Origin: Novosphingobium sp. 17-62-19
GTDB taxonomy: Bacteria > Pseudomonadota > Alphaproteobacteria > Sphingomonadales > Sphingomonadaceae
Direction: 5' to 3'
Assembly (NCBI RefSeq): GCF_002256775.1
Contig: NZ_NCII01000002.1
Coordinates: 1 to 64,000 of the forward strand
DNA length: 64,000 bases
Under the pieces are notes generated by a model, which was not told the DNA's origin, did no database searches, and worked only from the letters and a program-made list of their open reading frames with translations. A program made the translations under genes and the position numbers. Shown one piece after another: positions 42,292 through 51,893 of this stretch. Each line of letters begins with the position of its first letter. Positions within the stretch are counted from its first letter, which is position 1.

Positions 42292-45057
42292 ATGAGGAAA
42301 GACGTCTCGAACAATATCCGGGCTTGCGTGGCGGCGCGCCATGCGAAGGTGCTGCTGGCGGGGGCAGCTCTGCTGGCGCTTCATTCCGCGCCAGTCTCGG
42401 CCCAATCCACCAATGCAACTTCGGGCGATGCCACCACGGGCGGTGCCGCTGAAACAGGCACCGATGCGCCGGTCAGCGAAGAAATTGTCGTCACCGGAAC
42501 CCAGATCCGTGGCGTTGCGCCGGTCGGATCGACGCTCATCACGGTGGACCGCAAGCAGATCGAGGCGGTGAACGCGGTCACCACCAACCAGATCCTGCAA
42601 TTGCAGCCACAGATCTTCAACTTCGGCGTTTCCGAAAATTCGCGCAGCGGCACGGGTGGGGCGGGCAATATCACCTATGGCAATGCCATCAACCTGCGCG
42701 GCCTCAGCCCTTATGCCACGCTCACCCTGATCAACGGCCACCGCGCAGTTCCGGCCGGCACCGTGGGGCTTACCGTCGATCCCTCGGTCATTCCCACGGT
42801 CATGCTGGAACGCGTGGACATTGTGGCCGATGGTGCTTCGGCAACATATGGTTCGGATGCTGTGGCCGGTGTGGTCAACCTCATCACGCGCCGCAATTTC
42901 GAAGGTCTGCAGGTCGGCGGGCGCTATGGCTTTGCCGATGATTACGATGAATACCAGATCAACGCCATTGCCGGTCACCGCTGGTCAACGGGGCAGATCA
43001 CTGTGGGGGCGGAATATACGCGCCGCAGCGCGTTAAGCGGGATGGACCGCGACTTTTATTCGGCAGACCTGCGCGATCGCGGCGGAGCGGATAATCGCGG
43101 CACCGGCTGCTATCCTGGCACGATCATCGCCAACGGCACCACCTATGCCATCCCCGAAGGCGGGGTCACGCAGGCCACAGCAGGGCAGCTTGTGGCAGGT
43201 ACCACCAATCGGTGCGACATTTTGAAGTTTCAGGATCTGATCCCGCAAGTCCGCCAGTTCACAGCCGCGATGACGTTCAACCAGGAAATCACATCGGGCA
43301 TTCGTCTGTTTGCCGATGGACACTATTCGAACCGAAAATCGCAGCGGCAGGTGCCCTTTGCCTCAGGCCCGCTGACAGTCACCAATGCCAACCCCTATTT
43401 CGTTGCACCTGCGGGCAGCAACGCCACTTCGGTTACGGTCGATTACGCGTTCGGCGGGCAGGCGCTGGGCAACACCTGGACCGACCGGGGAACATCGGAA
43501 AACTACGTCATCAACCTTGGCCTCAATGCCAAGCTATGGGCCGATTGGCAGGCCACCGTCACTGGCACTTATGGCCGGAACGAGGATCTGGCCTATCAGG
43601 TGCGGATCAACGCCAGTTCGCCGCAAGTGGCTGCGGCGCTCGCCAGCACCGATCCTGCAACCGCGCTCAACCTGTTTGGCCCCAACAGTCTGGCCGTGCT
43701 GCAATCCATCAACAACGATCTGTTTGCTGCCCCAGGCATCAGCAAACAGTATGTGGGTGAAGTGAAGCTGGATGGTTCCGTGATCACGCTGCCCGGCGGC
43801 GACGTGCGTATGGCTGTGGGCTATCAGCGGCAGACCGACAAGGTGACTAACGGCCTTATCCTCGGCACGCCAGAGAATTCTGCTCCAGCTTTTGGCGGGC
43901 TCAAGAACCTTTCGCGCAATTCCGATGCGTTCTTCGGCGAACTGCTGCTGCCCATCATCGGTGAAGGCAATGCCATGCCCGGTGTGGAAAAGCTGGAAAT
44001 CGACCTTGGCATCCGCACCACCAAGCTCTCTGTCGTGGGGCGCTCCACCAATCCCAAGGTCGGGGTGAACTGGTTTGCGGGTTCAGGTGTCAAGTTCAGC
44101 GGCAGCTATGGGCGCTCCTTCCGCGCGCCGGGTCTGACGCAATTGGTTGGGCCAGTAGCTGCTGTGTTCGTGCAGCAATATGCCACACCCACCGGTCCCG
44201 TACTCGGCTACACCACTGGCGGCGGCAATCTGGATCTACAGCCTGAAACGGCAACCACCTGGTCGCTGGGTGCGGAATGGCAGCCGAATTCCAGCCCCGG
44301 CAGCAAGATTTCGGTCAACTATTTCAACATCAGCTACAGCAACCAGATCAGTTCCTACCTCAGCAACCTGAACATCCTGCAGAACCCCGCGCCCTTTGCA
44401 GGCGTCATCAACACCTGTCCGTCGGCGGCCTGTTCGGCCCTGATCGACAAGTTCATCAATGGTGTTGGCCCCGATCCTTCGCCCCTGCCGGTGTTCGGCC
44501 CGATCCTGCCCGCGCCTGCCGTTTTCGTCGATGGGCGTGAACAGAATCTGGCTACCACCCGGACCAGCGGCCTCGATTTCGAACTGCGCCATCGCATCAC
44601 CACCGACAGCGCGGGCCAGTTCGATCTTGGTGTAAGCGGCACCTACTTCTTCAACTACCGCCTGTCGCAGACGCCCGGCGCGCCGGTGGAGAATGTGGTC
44701 AACACCATCGGCTATCCGTTGCGGTTCCGTGCACGCGGGTCAGCGGGGTGGAGCAATGGCCCGATCACGGCCTTTGCTTTTGTGAACTACCTCAATGCCT
44801 TCACCAACAACCTTGCCACGCCGGTGCAGCGCGTATCATCCTACACCACGGTCGACGCCAGCTTTGCCTATGCCTTTGCATCGGACAACGCCGTGCTCGA
44901 TGGCGTGCGTATCGGGCTTGACGTGCGCAACCTGTTTGACACCAATCCGCCCTTTGTGAACATCGCGTCGAACGGCAACGGCGGCGGCGGTTTCGATCCG
45001 CAAACGGCAAATCCTTTGGGCCGGGTCATCGGCCTGTCGCTGTCAAAGAAGTTCTGA
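42292..45057 (+). CDS. TonB-dependent outer-membrane receptor in glp locus
   Basis: A 921-residue receptor of the VTGTxI type: signal peptide (ending VSAQ), TonB-box-like EEIVVTGTQIRG, plug (about 55-180; ADGASATYGSDAVAGVVNLITR) and a barrel ending in SKKF. This size class takes up large organic molecules such as oligosaccharides or peptides rather than siderophores. It lies between glpK and glpR with a GlpR-like operator upstream, so its ligand may be a glycerol-containing compound (inference). GGAGCGGAG precedes the ATG. Confidence 0.92.
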   Translation: MRKDVSNNIRACVAARHAKVLLAGAALLALHSAPVSAQSTNATSGDATTGGAAETGTDAPVSEEIVVTGTQIRGVAPVGSTLITVDRKQIEAVNAVTTNQILQLQPQIFNFGVSENSRSGTGGAGNITYGNAINLRGLSPYATLTLINGHRAVPAGTVGLTVDPSVIPTVMLERVDIVADGASATYGSDAVAGVVNLITRRNFEGLQVGGRYGFADDYDEYQINAIAGHRWSTGQITVGAEYTRRSALSGMDRDFYSADLRDRGGADNRGTGCYPGTIIANGTTYAIPEGGVTQATAGQLVAGTTNRCDILKFQDLIPQVRQFTAAMTFNQEITSGIRLFADGHYSNRKSQRQVPFASGPLTVTNANPYFVAPAGSNATSVTVDYAFGGQALGNTWTDRGTSENYVINLGLNAKLWADWQATVTGTYGRNEDLAYQVRINASSPQVAAALASTDPATALNLFGPNSLAVLQSINNDLFAAPGISKQYVGEVKLDGSVITLPGGDVRMAVGYQRQTDKVTNGLILGTPENSAPAFGGLKNLSRNSDAFFGELLLPIIGEGNAMPGVEKLEIDLGIRTTKLSVVGRSTNPKVGVNWFAGSGVKFSGSYGRSFRAPGLTQLVGPVAAVFVQQYATPTGPVLGYTTGGGNLDLQPETATTWSLGAEWQPNSSPGSKISVNYFNISYSNQISSYLSNLNILQNPAPFAGVINTCPSAACSALIDKFINGVGPDPSPLPVFGPILPAPAVFVDGREQNLATTRTSGLDFELRHRITTDSAGQFDLGVSGTYFFNYRLSQTPGAPVENVVNTIGYPLRFRARGSAGWSNGPITAFAFVNYLNAFTNNLATPVQRVSSYTTVDASFAYAFASDNAVLDGVRIGLDVRNLFDTNPPFVNIASNGNGGGGFDPQTANPLGRVIGLSLSKKF

Positions 45058-45068
45058 GATACCTCCAT

Positions 45069-45100
45069 CCGAAGCCTGCCAGACGGCAGGCTTCGGACCC
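45069..45100 (+). terminator. terminator after TonB receptor
   Basis: A perfect 12-bp stem, CCGAAGCCTGCC (45069-45080) with GGCAGGCTTCGG (45085-45096), has a 4-nt loop AGAC and is followed by ACCCTTCT. It separates the receptor from glpR. Confidence 0.85.
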
Positions 45101-45164
45101 TTCTGGCAACTACATGCCAAGTGCAGTGTTGTGAAATTCCGCGCCTGTTTCCATAAGCAGCCGC

Positions 45165-45980
45165 ATGAGCAAATCGAACAGTGCCAGGCAGCGGAAAATC
45201 GTAGAGCTTGCACGGCAGCGCGGGCGCGTCAGTGTTGACGATCTGGTCGTGCAGCTTTCCGTCACGCCGCAAACCATCCGCAAGGACCTCAACGAACTTT
45301 GCGCGCAGGAACTGCTGACGCGCGTCCATGGCGGGGCCATCGTCGCCTCCGGGGTGGAAAATGTCGGTTACGAGGCACGCCGCAAACTGGCGGCCGAAAG
45401 CAAGGACGCCATCGGCATTGCCGCAGCGGCCTTGATCCCCGATGGCGCCTCGCTATTCATCAACATCGGCACCACGACCGAGGCCGTGGCCCGCGCTCTG
45501 GCCAAACGCACCAATCTGCTGGTCATCACGAACAATCTGAACGTGGTCGATATACTCACGCCCAACCCTGCCATCGAGGTGATCGTGGTGGGCGGCAGGA
45601 TTCGCCATTCGGATCGCGCGTCGGTCGGCCCTTCGGCGGTGGATTTCATCCGCAATTTCAAGGTGGATTTTGCCGTCATCGGCTCCAGCGCGATCGATTC
45701 CGATGGTTCGCTGCTCGATTTCGATCTCAGCGAAGTGCAAGTGTCGCACGCCATTGTGCAGAACTCGCGCTCGGTCATACTCGTCGCCGATCAGACCAAG
45801 CTGGGCCGCAATGCGCCAGTGCGCATCGGGCACATCAGTGACCTTGACGTGTTTGTTACCGACCACATCGATGACCCGGCTCTGCTTGGCGTGTGTGAAC
45901 AGGGTGAGGTTCAGGTGATCATGACTGGTCAGCCAGCGACTGATGCAGGCGTGCATCGCTCCGAAGACAAAAGAGGCTGA
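45165..45980 (+). CDS. glpR: DeoR-family glycerol-3-phosphate regulon repressor
   Basis: A 271-residue DeoR-type repressor. The N-terminal winged helix-turn-helix (about 6-58; SVDDLVVQLSVTPQTIRKDL, then LTRVHGGA) is followed by the sugar-phosphate binding domain with INIGTTTEAVARAL and ADQTKLGR. GlpR members respond to glycerol-3-phosphate. Its targets are probably the AAACGAA-rich sites upstream of glpD, the lipoprotein hydrolase and both nearby receptors. No AAACGAA motif is seen at its own promoter. Confidence 0.93.
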   Translation: MSKSNSARQRKIVELARQRGRVSVDDLVVQLSVTPQTIRKDLNELCAQELLTRVHGGAIVASGVENVGYEARRKLAAESKDAIGIAAAALIPDGASLFINIGTTTEAVARALAKRTNLLVITNNLNVVDILTPNPAIEVIVVGGRIRHSDRASVGPSAVDFIRNFKVDFAVIGSSAIDSDGSLLDFDLSEVQVSHAIVQNSRSVILVADQTKLGRNAPVRIGHISDLDVFVTDHIDDPALLGVCEQGEVQVIMTGQPATDAGVHRSEDKRG

Positions 45981-46089
45981 TCCGGCCCCTATTCGGGACA
46001 GCCCGAAAGTTCGCCTTGATGACGATCGCACGGTCTGCAATGCCGATGTTCCCTTGATCGGTGCACAAACTGCCCGTCTGGAGCACGCC

Positions 46090-47289
46090 ATGGCCAGCGC
46101 CATCATCTCGCACCCGGGTGCCGAAACAACCGGAGGCCTTGCCCTCGATACGCCCTCGCTCGCCCGCGCAAGGGAATTGTTCGGGCAGGTCATCAACGGT
46201 CCTGGGATGCGCCCGTCCACGTCTTCGTCCATAGCCGACAGGATCGAACAGGTCGTGTGCAATGGCCCCGATTTGCTGCGCCCAATCACAGAAGGCGTCC
46301 TGTCGCGCGAGTTCAAGGTTGGTCGGCGCATCGTGCGGCAAACCAGCCGGATTCTCCAGTTGCGCGGCATTCTTGAACCAAGACGCGGCGGCAATGGGCT
46401 TGGCGGATTGTGGGTCGTCACGCCCACACTCGATCAGGCGTTGAGCGCGGTAGGGGAAGAACTGGATCTGTGCGGTCCTGCCGATACCGTCGAAGAAGCC
46501 GGAAAGTGGCTCGCGCCTGCGGTGGCGGGCAGGGACGATGCGCTTGGCCAGATGCTGCGATCGCTGCTGAAACAGAACCTGCGCGCCTCAGCAGGTGTCC
46601 AGTCAGCCAGCGCCATATCGCTGCGTGCAGATAGTCTTGCCGGATGGCTCGCTGCACGTCTGCTCGATGAAATCACGCTATCGCGCGCATCGGAAGTGGC
46701 GCTGGGGTCGCTCGCCAGCATTTCTGCGGATTATGGCGTCAGTCTGGAAATCGCGGTAGAGGCCGTGCGCATATTGACCGATGCCCAGCAGGTCGAAGTG
46801 CGTCGCGGCCGCAGCGGCGGCGTCTTTTCCACCGCGCCGCAAACCGGGCGCGCGCTCCATATCGCCAATGCCTATCTTGCCACCAATGGCGTATCGGCTT
46901 CTGCCTGCCGCGAAGTGCTGGATAATATCAACACCGGCATGATCGAGCTGGCACGCGAGCGTTGCAGCGCCGATGGCCTAGTGCGCATCCAGCGCTCGTT
47001 CCACCTGATGCAGCACGCGGCCAATGGCACCGAACTGGGCAAGGCGTGGTATGGTTTCATCCGCGATATTGCCGATATGGCAGACAATCCCCTGCTGCAT
47101 TTCGTCGCGCGGGCGCTGGCCTCGTCCATCCTGATGCGCCGCACGCGCAGCGCGGAATTGCCCGATGAAGCGGCGCGCGAACTGCTGGCTGCCAGCCGGC
47201 AGATCCTCGATCATATCGGCAACGCGCCCGCCGCGCCGATCATTTCGGCCCAGTCCCGCTGCCAGAAGGCGCTGGAAAACTACTGGTAG
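46090..47289 (+). CDS. GntR-like regulator with two winged-helix domains
   Basis: A protein of about 399 residues of uncertain class. Two regions resemble the GntR winged helix: a divergent one near residues 40-110 (VGRRIVRQTSRILQLRGIL, then GLGGLWVVTP) and a clearer one near residues 175-245 (YGVSLEIAVEAVRILTDAQQ, then VRRGRSGGVF). The C-terminal 140 residues are helical and look like a degenerate FCD ligand domain (RSFHLMQHAANGTEL) in which the usual acidic metal ligand is not evident. The frame is open from 45943, overlapping glpR; I prefer ATG 46090 but the start is uncertain. It follows glpR and precedes a TonB receptor. Confidence 0.7.
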   Translation: MASAIISHPGAETTGGLALDTPSLARARELFGQVINGPGMRPSTSSSIADRIEQVVCNGPDLLRPITEGVLSREFKVGRRIVRQTSRILQLRGILEPRRGGNGLGGLWVVTPTLDQALSAVGEELDLCGPADTVEEAGKWLAPAVAGRDDALGQMLRSLLKQNLRASAGVQSASAISLRADSLAGWLAARLLDEITLSRASEVALGSLASISADYGVSLEIAVEAVRILTDAQQVEVRRGRSGGVFSTAPQTGRALHIANAYLATNGVSASACREVLDNINTGMIELARERCSADGLVRIQRSFHLMQHAANGTELGKAWYGFIRDIADMADNPLLHFVARALASSILMRRTRSAELPDEAARELLAASRQILDHIGNAPAAPIISAQSRCQKALENYW

Positions 47290-47392
47290 CGCCGCCCGCG
47301 CCAGAACCATCTTCCCATCGAGATCCTGCTGCCGCGCACCTCCTCGCGCATCCCTTTGCCGCGCCGAATTCAAATAGGCCGCTATTTTGGGA

Positions 47393-47404
47393 TTCGAAAA
47401 CGAA
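47393..47404. promoter_or_regulatory. GlpR-like operator before second TonB receptor
   Basis: TTCGAAAACGAA matches the TTCG-N4-CGAA core of the E. coli GlpR operator and contains AAACGAA. It lies 73 bp upstream of the receptor start. Confidence 0.6.
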
Positions 47405-47476
47405 CCAAAGGAAAATCAGAAATTCGCTGGCCGTCGCCCCGTCAGGTGGGTGAGGCCGTCAATGGAGGGAAATACC

Positions 47477-49657
47477 ATGCGCGCCAGTCGCCTGAATCTG
47501 CTCGTGTCTGCTACATTTGTCATGGCCTTGGCCATGCCTGCACACGCGCAGGACCAGACCGCCGAAGATACCGCAGCAAACGATCCAAACGAAATCATCG
47601 TCACCGCCCAAAAGCGGGCACAGAGCGTGCAGGACGTGCCGATTGCGATCACCGCCGTGTCCGGTTCCTCGCTCGGCACGCTGCAGATGCGCAGTGGCAC
47701 CGAACTCGCCCGCCAGACGCCAAACCTGTCGGTCAGCGTGCTGGGCAACGAAGATCAGCCCAAGTTCTCGGTGCGCGGCATCGCTCAGTCGGCGTTCGAT
47801 CTCAACGCATCGTCGCCCACCGGCATTTTCTATGACGAAGTGTTCGTCCGCGCCTCGTTCCTGGGCGGCGCACAGCTGTTCGACATGGACCGTGTCGAAG
47901 TGCTGCGCGGTCCGCAAGGCACGCTGTTCGGCAAGGAAACGGTGGGCGGCGCCGTCAGCTATGTCACCCGTGCGCCGCAGTTCGATACGTCGGGTTTCAT
48001 TTCCGGCGAACTCGGCAACTACAGCTACGTCGGCCTTCAGGGCGCTGCCAACACGCAGCTGGTGGAAGATCGCCTTGCCCTGCGCGTTTCGTTCAACACC
48101 AGCGACAGCGATGGCTTCGTCAAGAACCTTCAGCCCGGTGGCCACGACAAGTCTAACTTCAATAAGGTCGCCCTGCGCGCCGCGCTGAAGTACAAGGACG
48201 ATGCAGGCTTCGACGCCACCCTGCGTTACAGCTATACCCGCAGCTCGCCCGAAGCGGTCGGCACCAATGTCACCGGCTACCTCCCCGGCAACACCAACGC
48301 CTTCGGCTTCGATCCGCGCGTTGATCCTGTCACCGGCGAAACGCTCGACGCGCGCGAAGGCTACTACAATCGCGATGGCCGCATCCGCGTGCGCGGCGAT
48401 GGGATCAGCCTGACGCTGAACAAGGATCTGGGCAACGTCACGCTCACCTCGATCTCGTCCTACCTGAAGGGCTACTTCCTCAATGAAGTCGATGGCGATG
48501 GCAGCGCGGCCAACCTGCTTGCGCTCGACTTCGAAGCCAAGACCAAGGAATATTCGCAGGATCTGCGCCTTTCGACGCAGTTTGACGGGCCGTTCAACCT
48601 GATCGCGGGCGTCTATTACTTCCGTGACTCGCTCGACAATCTGTTCCACGTTTCGCAGTTCAATGGCGGCTTTGACGGACGCCAGACCTACGTGCAGACC
48701 CGCACGTCCTATGCAGGGTACATGGACGGCACCTTCGATTTCTCACCCACCGTCAGCCTCTATGGCGGCATCCGCCTGACACATGACAAGGCGACGATGC
48801 GCAATTTCCGCAGCGTGGTGAACATTCCGGGCCTTGGTATCCCGACGACCAATGTCGATTACACCGAAACCCAGCCGAGCGGGCGTCTTGGCCTGCGCTA
48901 CAAGCCTTCGTCCGATTTCATGGCCTTTGCCCAGTACGCCCGCGGCTATCGCAGCGGCGGCTTCAACGGTGGCGCGCTGGTGTTTCCGGGCGATCTGAAC
49001 ATCGCCAAGCCGGAATTCCTCGATGCCTATGAAGTTGGCATCAAGAGCCGCCTGCTGGACCGCAAGGTCACGCTGAACCTTTCGGCCTTCCACTATCAGT
49101 TCAAGGATCAGCAGTTCATCAATTCGATCTCGGTGATCAATCAGGCACTGGTCAATGCGGGGCGTTCGCGCATCAACGGGATCGAGGCTGAAATCAATGC
49201 CGCCGTCACGCCGCAGTTCCGTCTGTCGGCCGGGCTTGGCTACCTTGACGCAAAGTACACCAGCCTTGTCCTGAACGGCACCGACCTTGCCGGAAACCGC
49301 ATGATCGAAGCGCCCAAGTTCTCGATGAGCGCGGCGGCGGACTATACCGTCCCGCTTGGCGGATCGGCTGAACTGTCGCTACATGGTGATATGGTGCACA
49401 AAAGCTCGCAGTTCTTCACGGCCTACAACGACGATGTGTTCCCCTTCAGCCTTGGCCGCACGCCCGGCTTTGAAGAATACAATGCGCGTGTTGGCGTCTC
49501 GTTCGACGATGGCAAGTATGAGCTGGGCCTGTGGGGCAAGAACCTGAGCGACAACAAGACGCTCGTTGGCGTCGGCATTGAAACCAACACCAACCTGCGC
49601 TTTGGCACCGTGCCCTATCCGCGCCGTTATGGCGTTGATTTCCAGGCGAAGTTCTGA
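47477..49657 (+). CDS. TonB-dependent outer-membrane receptor
   Basis: A 726-residue receptor with signal peptide (ending AHAQ), TonB-box-like NEIIVTAQKR, plug (LRGPQGTLFGKETVGG) and a barrel ending in FQAKF. The start at 47477 is set by GGAGGGAAA a few bases upstream; an ATG at 47462 precedes this site and is rejected. It is followed after 2 bp by a membrane-fused hydrolase and then a DUF3237 gene, clearly one operon. The ligand is unknown; the GlpR-like site upstream suggests control together with glycerol genes. Confidence 0.92.
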   Translation: MRASRLNLLVSATFVMALAMPAHAQDQTAEDTAANDPNEIIVTAQKRAQSVQDVPIAITAVSGSSLGTLQMRSGTELARQTPNLSVSVLGNEDQPKFSVRGIAQSAFDLNASSPTGIFYDEVFVRASFLGGAQLFDMDRVEVLRGPQGTLFGKETVGGAVSYVTRAPQFDTSGFISGELGNYSYVGLQGAANTQLVEDRLALRVSFNTSDSDGFVKNLQPGGHDKSNFNKVALRAALKYKDDAGFDATLRYSYTRSSPEAVGTNVTGYLPGNTNAFGFDPRVDPVTGETLDAREGYYNRDGRIRVRGDGISLTLNKDLGNVTLTSISSYLKGYFLNEVDGDGSAANLLALDFEAKTKEYSQDLRLSTQFDGPFNLIAGVYYFRDSLDNLFHVSQFNGGFDGRQTYVQTRTSYAGYMDGTFDFSPTVSLYGGIRLTHDKATMRNFRSVVNIPGLGIPTTNVDYTETQPSGRLGLRYKPSSDFMAFAQYARGYRSGGFNGGALVFPGDLNIAKPEFLDAYEVGIKSRLLDRKVTLNLSAFHYQFKDQQFINSISVINQALVNAGRSRINGIEAEINAAVTPQFRLSAGLGYLDAKYTSLVLNGTDLAGNRMIEAPKFSMSAAADYTVPLGGSAELSLHGDMVHKSSQFFTAYNDDVFPFSLGRTPGFEEYNARVGVSFDDGKYELGLWGKNLSDNKTLVGVGIETNTNLRFGTVPYPRRYGVDFQAKF

Positions 49658-49659
49658 TC

Positions 49660-51345
49660 GTGCTGCGCGGCGTGTCCACCGGAGCAAAGGCAGGGGCGCT
49701 CGTCGCCCTTGCCGCCTTGCTCGTCGCACTGGCCGGCCTGTTCCTTGCCGCAAGGATTCAGGCAGGAGATGGGGTAACCGTTTCCGAAGTGCACTTCCGG
49801 GGTGAAAGCGGCGCAACCATGCGCGCGCTGCTGTTCCGCCCGGAAAGCGCCACGACGCAACGCCCCGCACCCGCCATTCTGGCGGTGCATGGCTATCTTA
49901 ACAGTGCGGAGATGCAGGGCAACTTTGCCACGGAATATGCCCGTCGCGGCTATGTCGTGCTGGCGCCCGATCAGCGCGGGCACGGCGGCAGCGATCCGGT
50001 GGCCTTTGCCGATGGCTTTGGCGGTCCCGATGCACTGGCCCATTTGCGTTCTCTTCCGTTTGTTGACCGCAACAACATCGGGCTGGAAGGCCACAGCATG
50101 GGCGGCTGGACAGTGCTGAGCGCCGCAAAGGCCCATCCCGATGGCTACCGTTCACTGGTGCTCGAAGGCTCCAGCGTCGGCGCGCCCTTTGCGCCCGAAG
50201 GCACCCGCGCCTTTCCGCGCAACCTGCTGGTGGTTTACGGCACGCGCGATGAATTCGGCGGTTTCATGTGGGGGCCGGAAGCGCCACTGCAGACTGGCTC
50301 CGTCCAGAAGCTGCGCGATCTTTTCGGCAGCACCGAACCGGTCGTGCCGGGCAGGCTCTATGGCAACCCTGCCGATGGCAGCGCGCGCAAGCTGCTGACG
50401 CCCGATGTTACTCACGCGTGGCTGCACCAGTCGTCCAGCGGCATCACGCCTGCGCTGGAATGGTTTGCGCAAACACTCGACGGCGCAAAGCCGATCCCGG
50501 CGCAGGACCAGATCTGGCCATGGCGCGAACTTGGCGGGTTCCTTGCCCTGCTGGCCGTGCCGCTGATGATTGCGGGGCTGATAGCGGCCGGTCCGGCAAA
50601 AAGTTCGCTGCCCGCCGCCAAGCCCGGTTCGGCAAGACGCAACGCTGAACTTGCCGCCATTGCCATCGTGCCTGCACTGCTGTTCATCCCCGCTTGCATG
50701 GCCACGGAAGCGCTGCTGGGTCAGAATGCCCTGTTCCGCCAGACCTTTACCAACCAGATTGCCGGATGGGCCTTGCTCAGCTTTGCACTTTCCGCGCTGG
50801 TACTGCGGCGTAAAGGTGCGGGTCTAGGCCTTGGCGAATTGCCGTCTGGCATTCCCGTTGCCGTGCTGGCACTGCTTCCGGCCTATCTCCTCGTGCTGTG
50901 CGCCGACAGGATGTTTCACGTTAATCCGGGGTGGTGGTTCATCACCATTCGGCCAGTTTCGGCAGAGCGTGCGCACGATTTCCTGCTCTATGCACCATTC
51001 TTCATCGCTAGTTGTCTGGCCTCGCTGCGGTTGATCCAAGCGGTTGCGCCGCTGGAGCAGGGGAGCCTGACGAGCGCGACGGTGCGCGCCATGGCGGCGA
51101 TGTCGGGCGGATTTGTGCTGTTCCTTGCTGCGCAATACGGGGTGCTGGCGGCAACCGGGCATCTGCTGATCCCCGCCGAAGGGCTCCGCGTGATCCAGAC
51201 GATTGGCGTGGCGGTGTTCCTCGCTTTCGTCGGCCTGTTCGGCGCGGTGTCGCAACGCCGCCTTGGCACGGTCGTGCCTGCCGGGTTAGTGTCAGGCCTG
51301 TTCGTGGCATGGACGCTGGTTGCCACCCAACCTATCGGAGCCTGA
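49660..51345 (+). CDS. alpha/beta hydrolase fused to a multi-pass membrane domain
   Basis: A 561-residue protein with an N-terminal membrane anchor (about 10-32), an alpha/beta hydrolase domain (about 45-285; oxyanion AVHGYLNS, nucleophile Ser146 in GHSMGG, likely His in TPDVTHAW) and a C-terminal half with about seven membrane segments (residues 290-560). The hydrolase should face the periplasm if the first helix is an anchor with its N-terminus inside. The C-terminal membrane half is not recognised. GTG start 2 bp after the receptor stop, 1 bp before the DUF3237 start, so the three genes act together. Confidence 0.82.
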   Translation: MLRGVSTGAKAGALVALAALLVALAGLFLAARIQAGDGVTVSEVHFRGESGATMRALLFRPESATTQRPAPAILAVHGYLNSAEMQGNFATEYARRGYVVLAPDQRGHGGSDPVAFADGFGGPDALAHLRSLPFVDRNNIGLEGHSMGGWTVLSAAKAHPDGYRSLVLEGSSVGAPFAPEGTRAFPRNLLVVYGTRDEFGGFMWGPEAPLQTGSVQKLRDLFGSTEPVVPGRLYGNPADGSARKLLTPDVTHAWLHQSSSGITPALEWFAQTLDGAKPIPAQDQIWPWRELGGFLALLAVPLMIAGLIAAGPAKSSLPAAKPGSARRNAELAAIAIVPALLFIPACMATEALLGQNALFRQTFTNQIAGWALLSFALSALVLRRKGAGLGLGELPSGIPVAVLALLPAYLLVLCADRMFHVNPGWWFITIRPVSAERAHDFLLYAPFFIASCLASLRLIQAVAPLEQGSLTSATVRAMAAMSGGFVLFLAAQYGVLAATGHLLIPAEGLRVIQTIGVAVFLAFVGLFGAVSQRRLGTVVPAGLVSGLFVAWTLVATQPIGA

Positions 51346-51346
51346 G

Positions 51347-51859
51347 ATGATCCGCACGATTATGCTTGCCGTAGCAGGCCTGCTTGCCACCGGTCCCGTG
51401 GCCGCACTGGCAGCAGACCCCGCGCCCCCAGCGCTGCGCTTTGTGTTTGAGGAACGGGTGGACCTTGAACCGGGGGAACCGGCGGGTGAGGGGCCGCGTG
51501 GGGCGGGCAATCGCATTGGTTTGCTCGGCGGGACGGTGAAAGGCCCGGCGCTCAATGGCACGGTGGTGCCCGGCGGCGCAGACTGGCAACTGATCCGCAA
51601 GGACGGCTGTTCCGAAATCGTAGCGGACTATTTCATCCGCGCCGATGACAAGAGCCTGATCCACGTGCGCAACGTCGGCCTCGGCTGCGCGCCCGATAAG
51701 GCGCGCGGAGCCTATGCCCGGGCCAATCCGATCTTCACCGCGCCTGTCGGCCCCCATGATTGGTTGAACAAGTCGATCTTCACATCGACCATCGAACCCG
51801 TGATGGACCCTAACGGCACGCTGAAACAGGTGGTCTTGCGCTTCTACGAAGTGCTTTGA
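51347..51859 (+). CDS. DUF3237 protein, exported
   Basis: A 170-residue exported protein (signal ending ALAAD). The DUF3237 domain is recognised by NGTVVPGGADWQLIRKDG and ADYFIRADD. The family is poorly known and occurs near aromatic or polyketide genes. It follows the hydrolase by 1 bp, so the ATG at 51347 is firm; it is the last gene of the receptor-hydrolase operon. Confidence 0.82.
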   Translation: MIRTIMLAVAGLLATGPVAALAADPAPPALRFVFEERVDLEPGEPAGEGPRGAGNRIGLLGGTVKGPALNGTVVPGGADWQLIRKDGCSEIVADYFIRADDKSLIHVRNVGLGCAPDKARGAYARANPIFTAPVGPHDWLNKSIFTSTIEPVMDPNGTLKQVVLRFYEVL

Positions 51860-51893
51860 TTTCGCCAGTCAAACGCCATCTGGTGCGGGCGCA

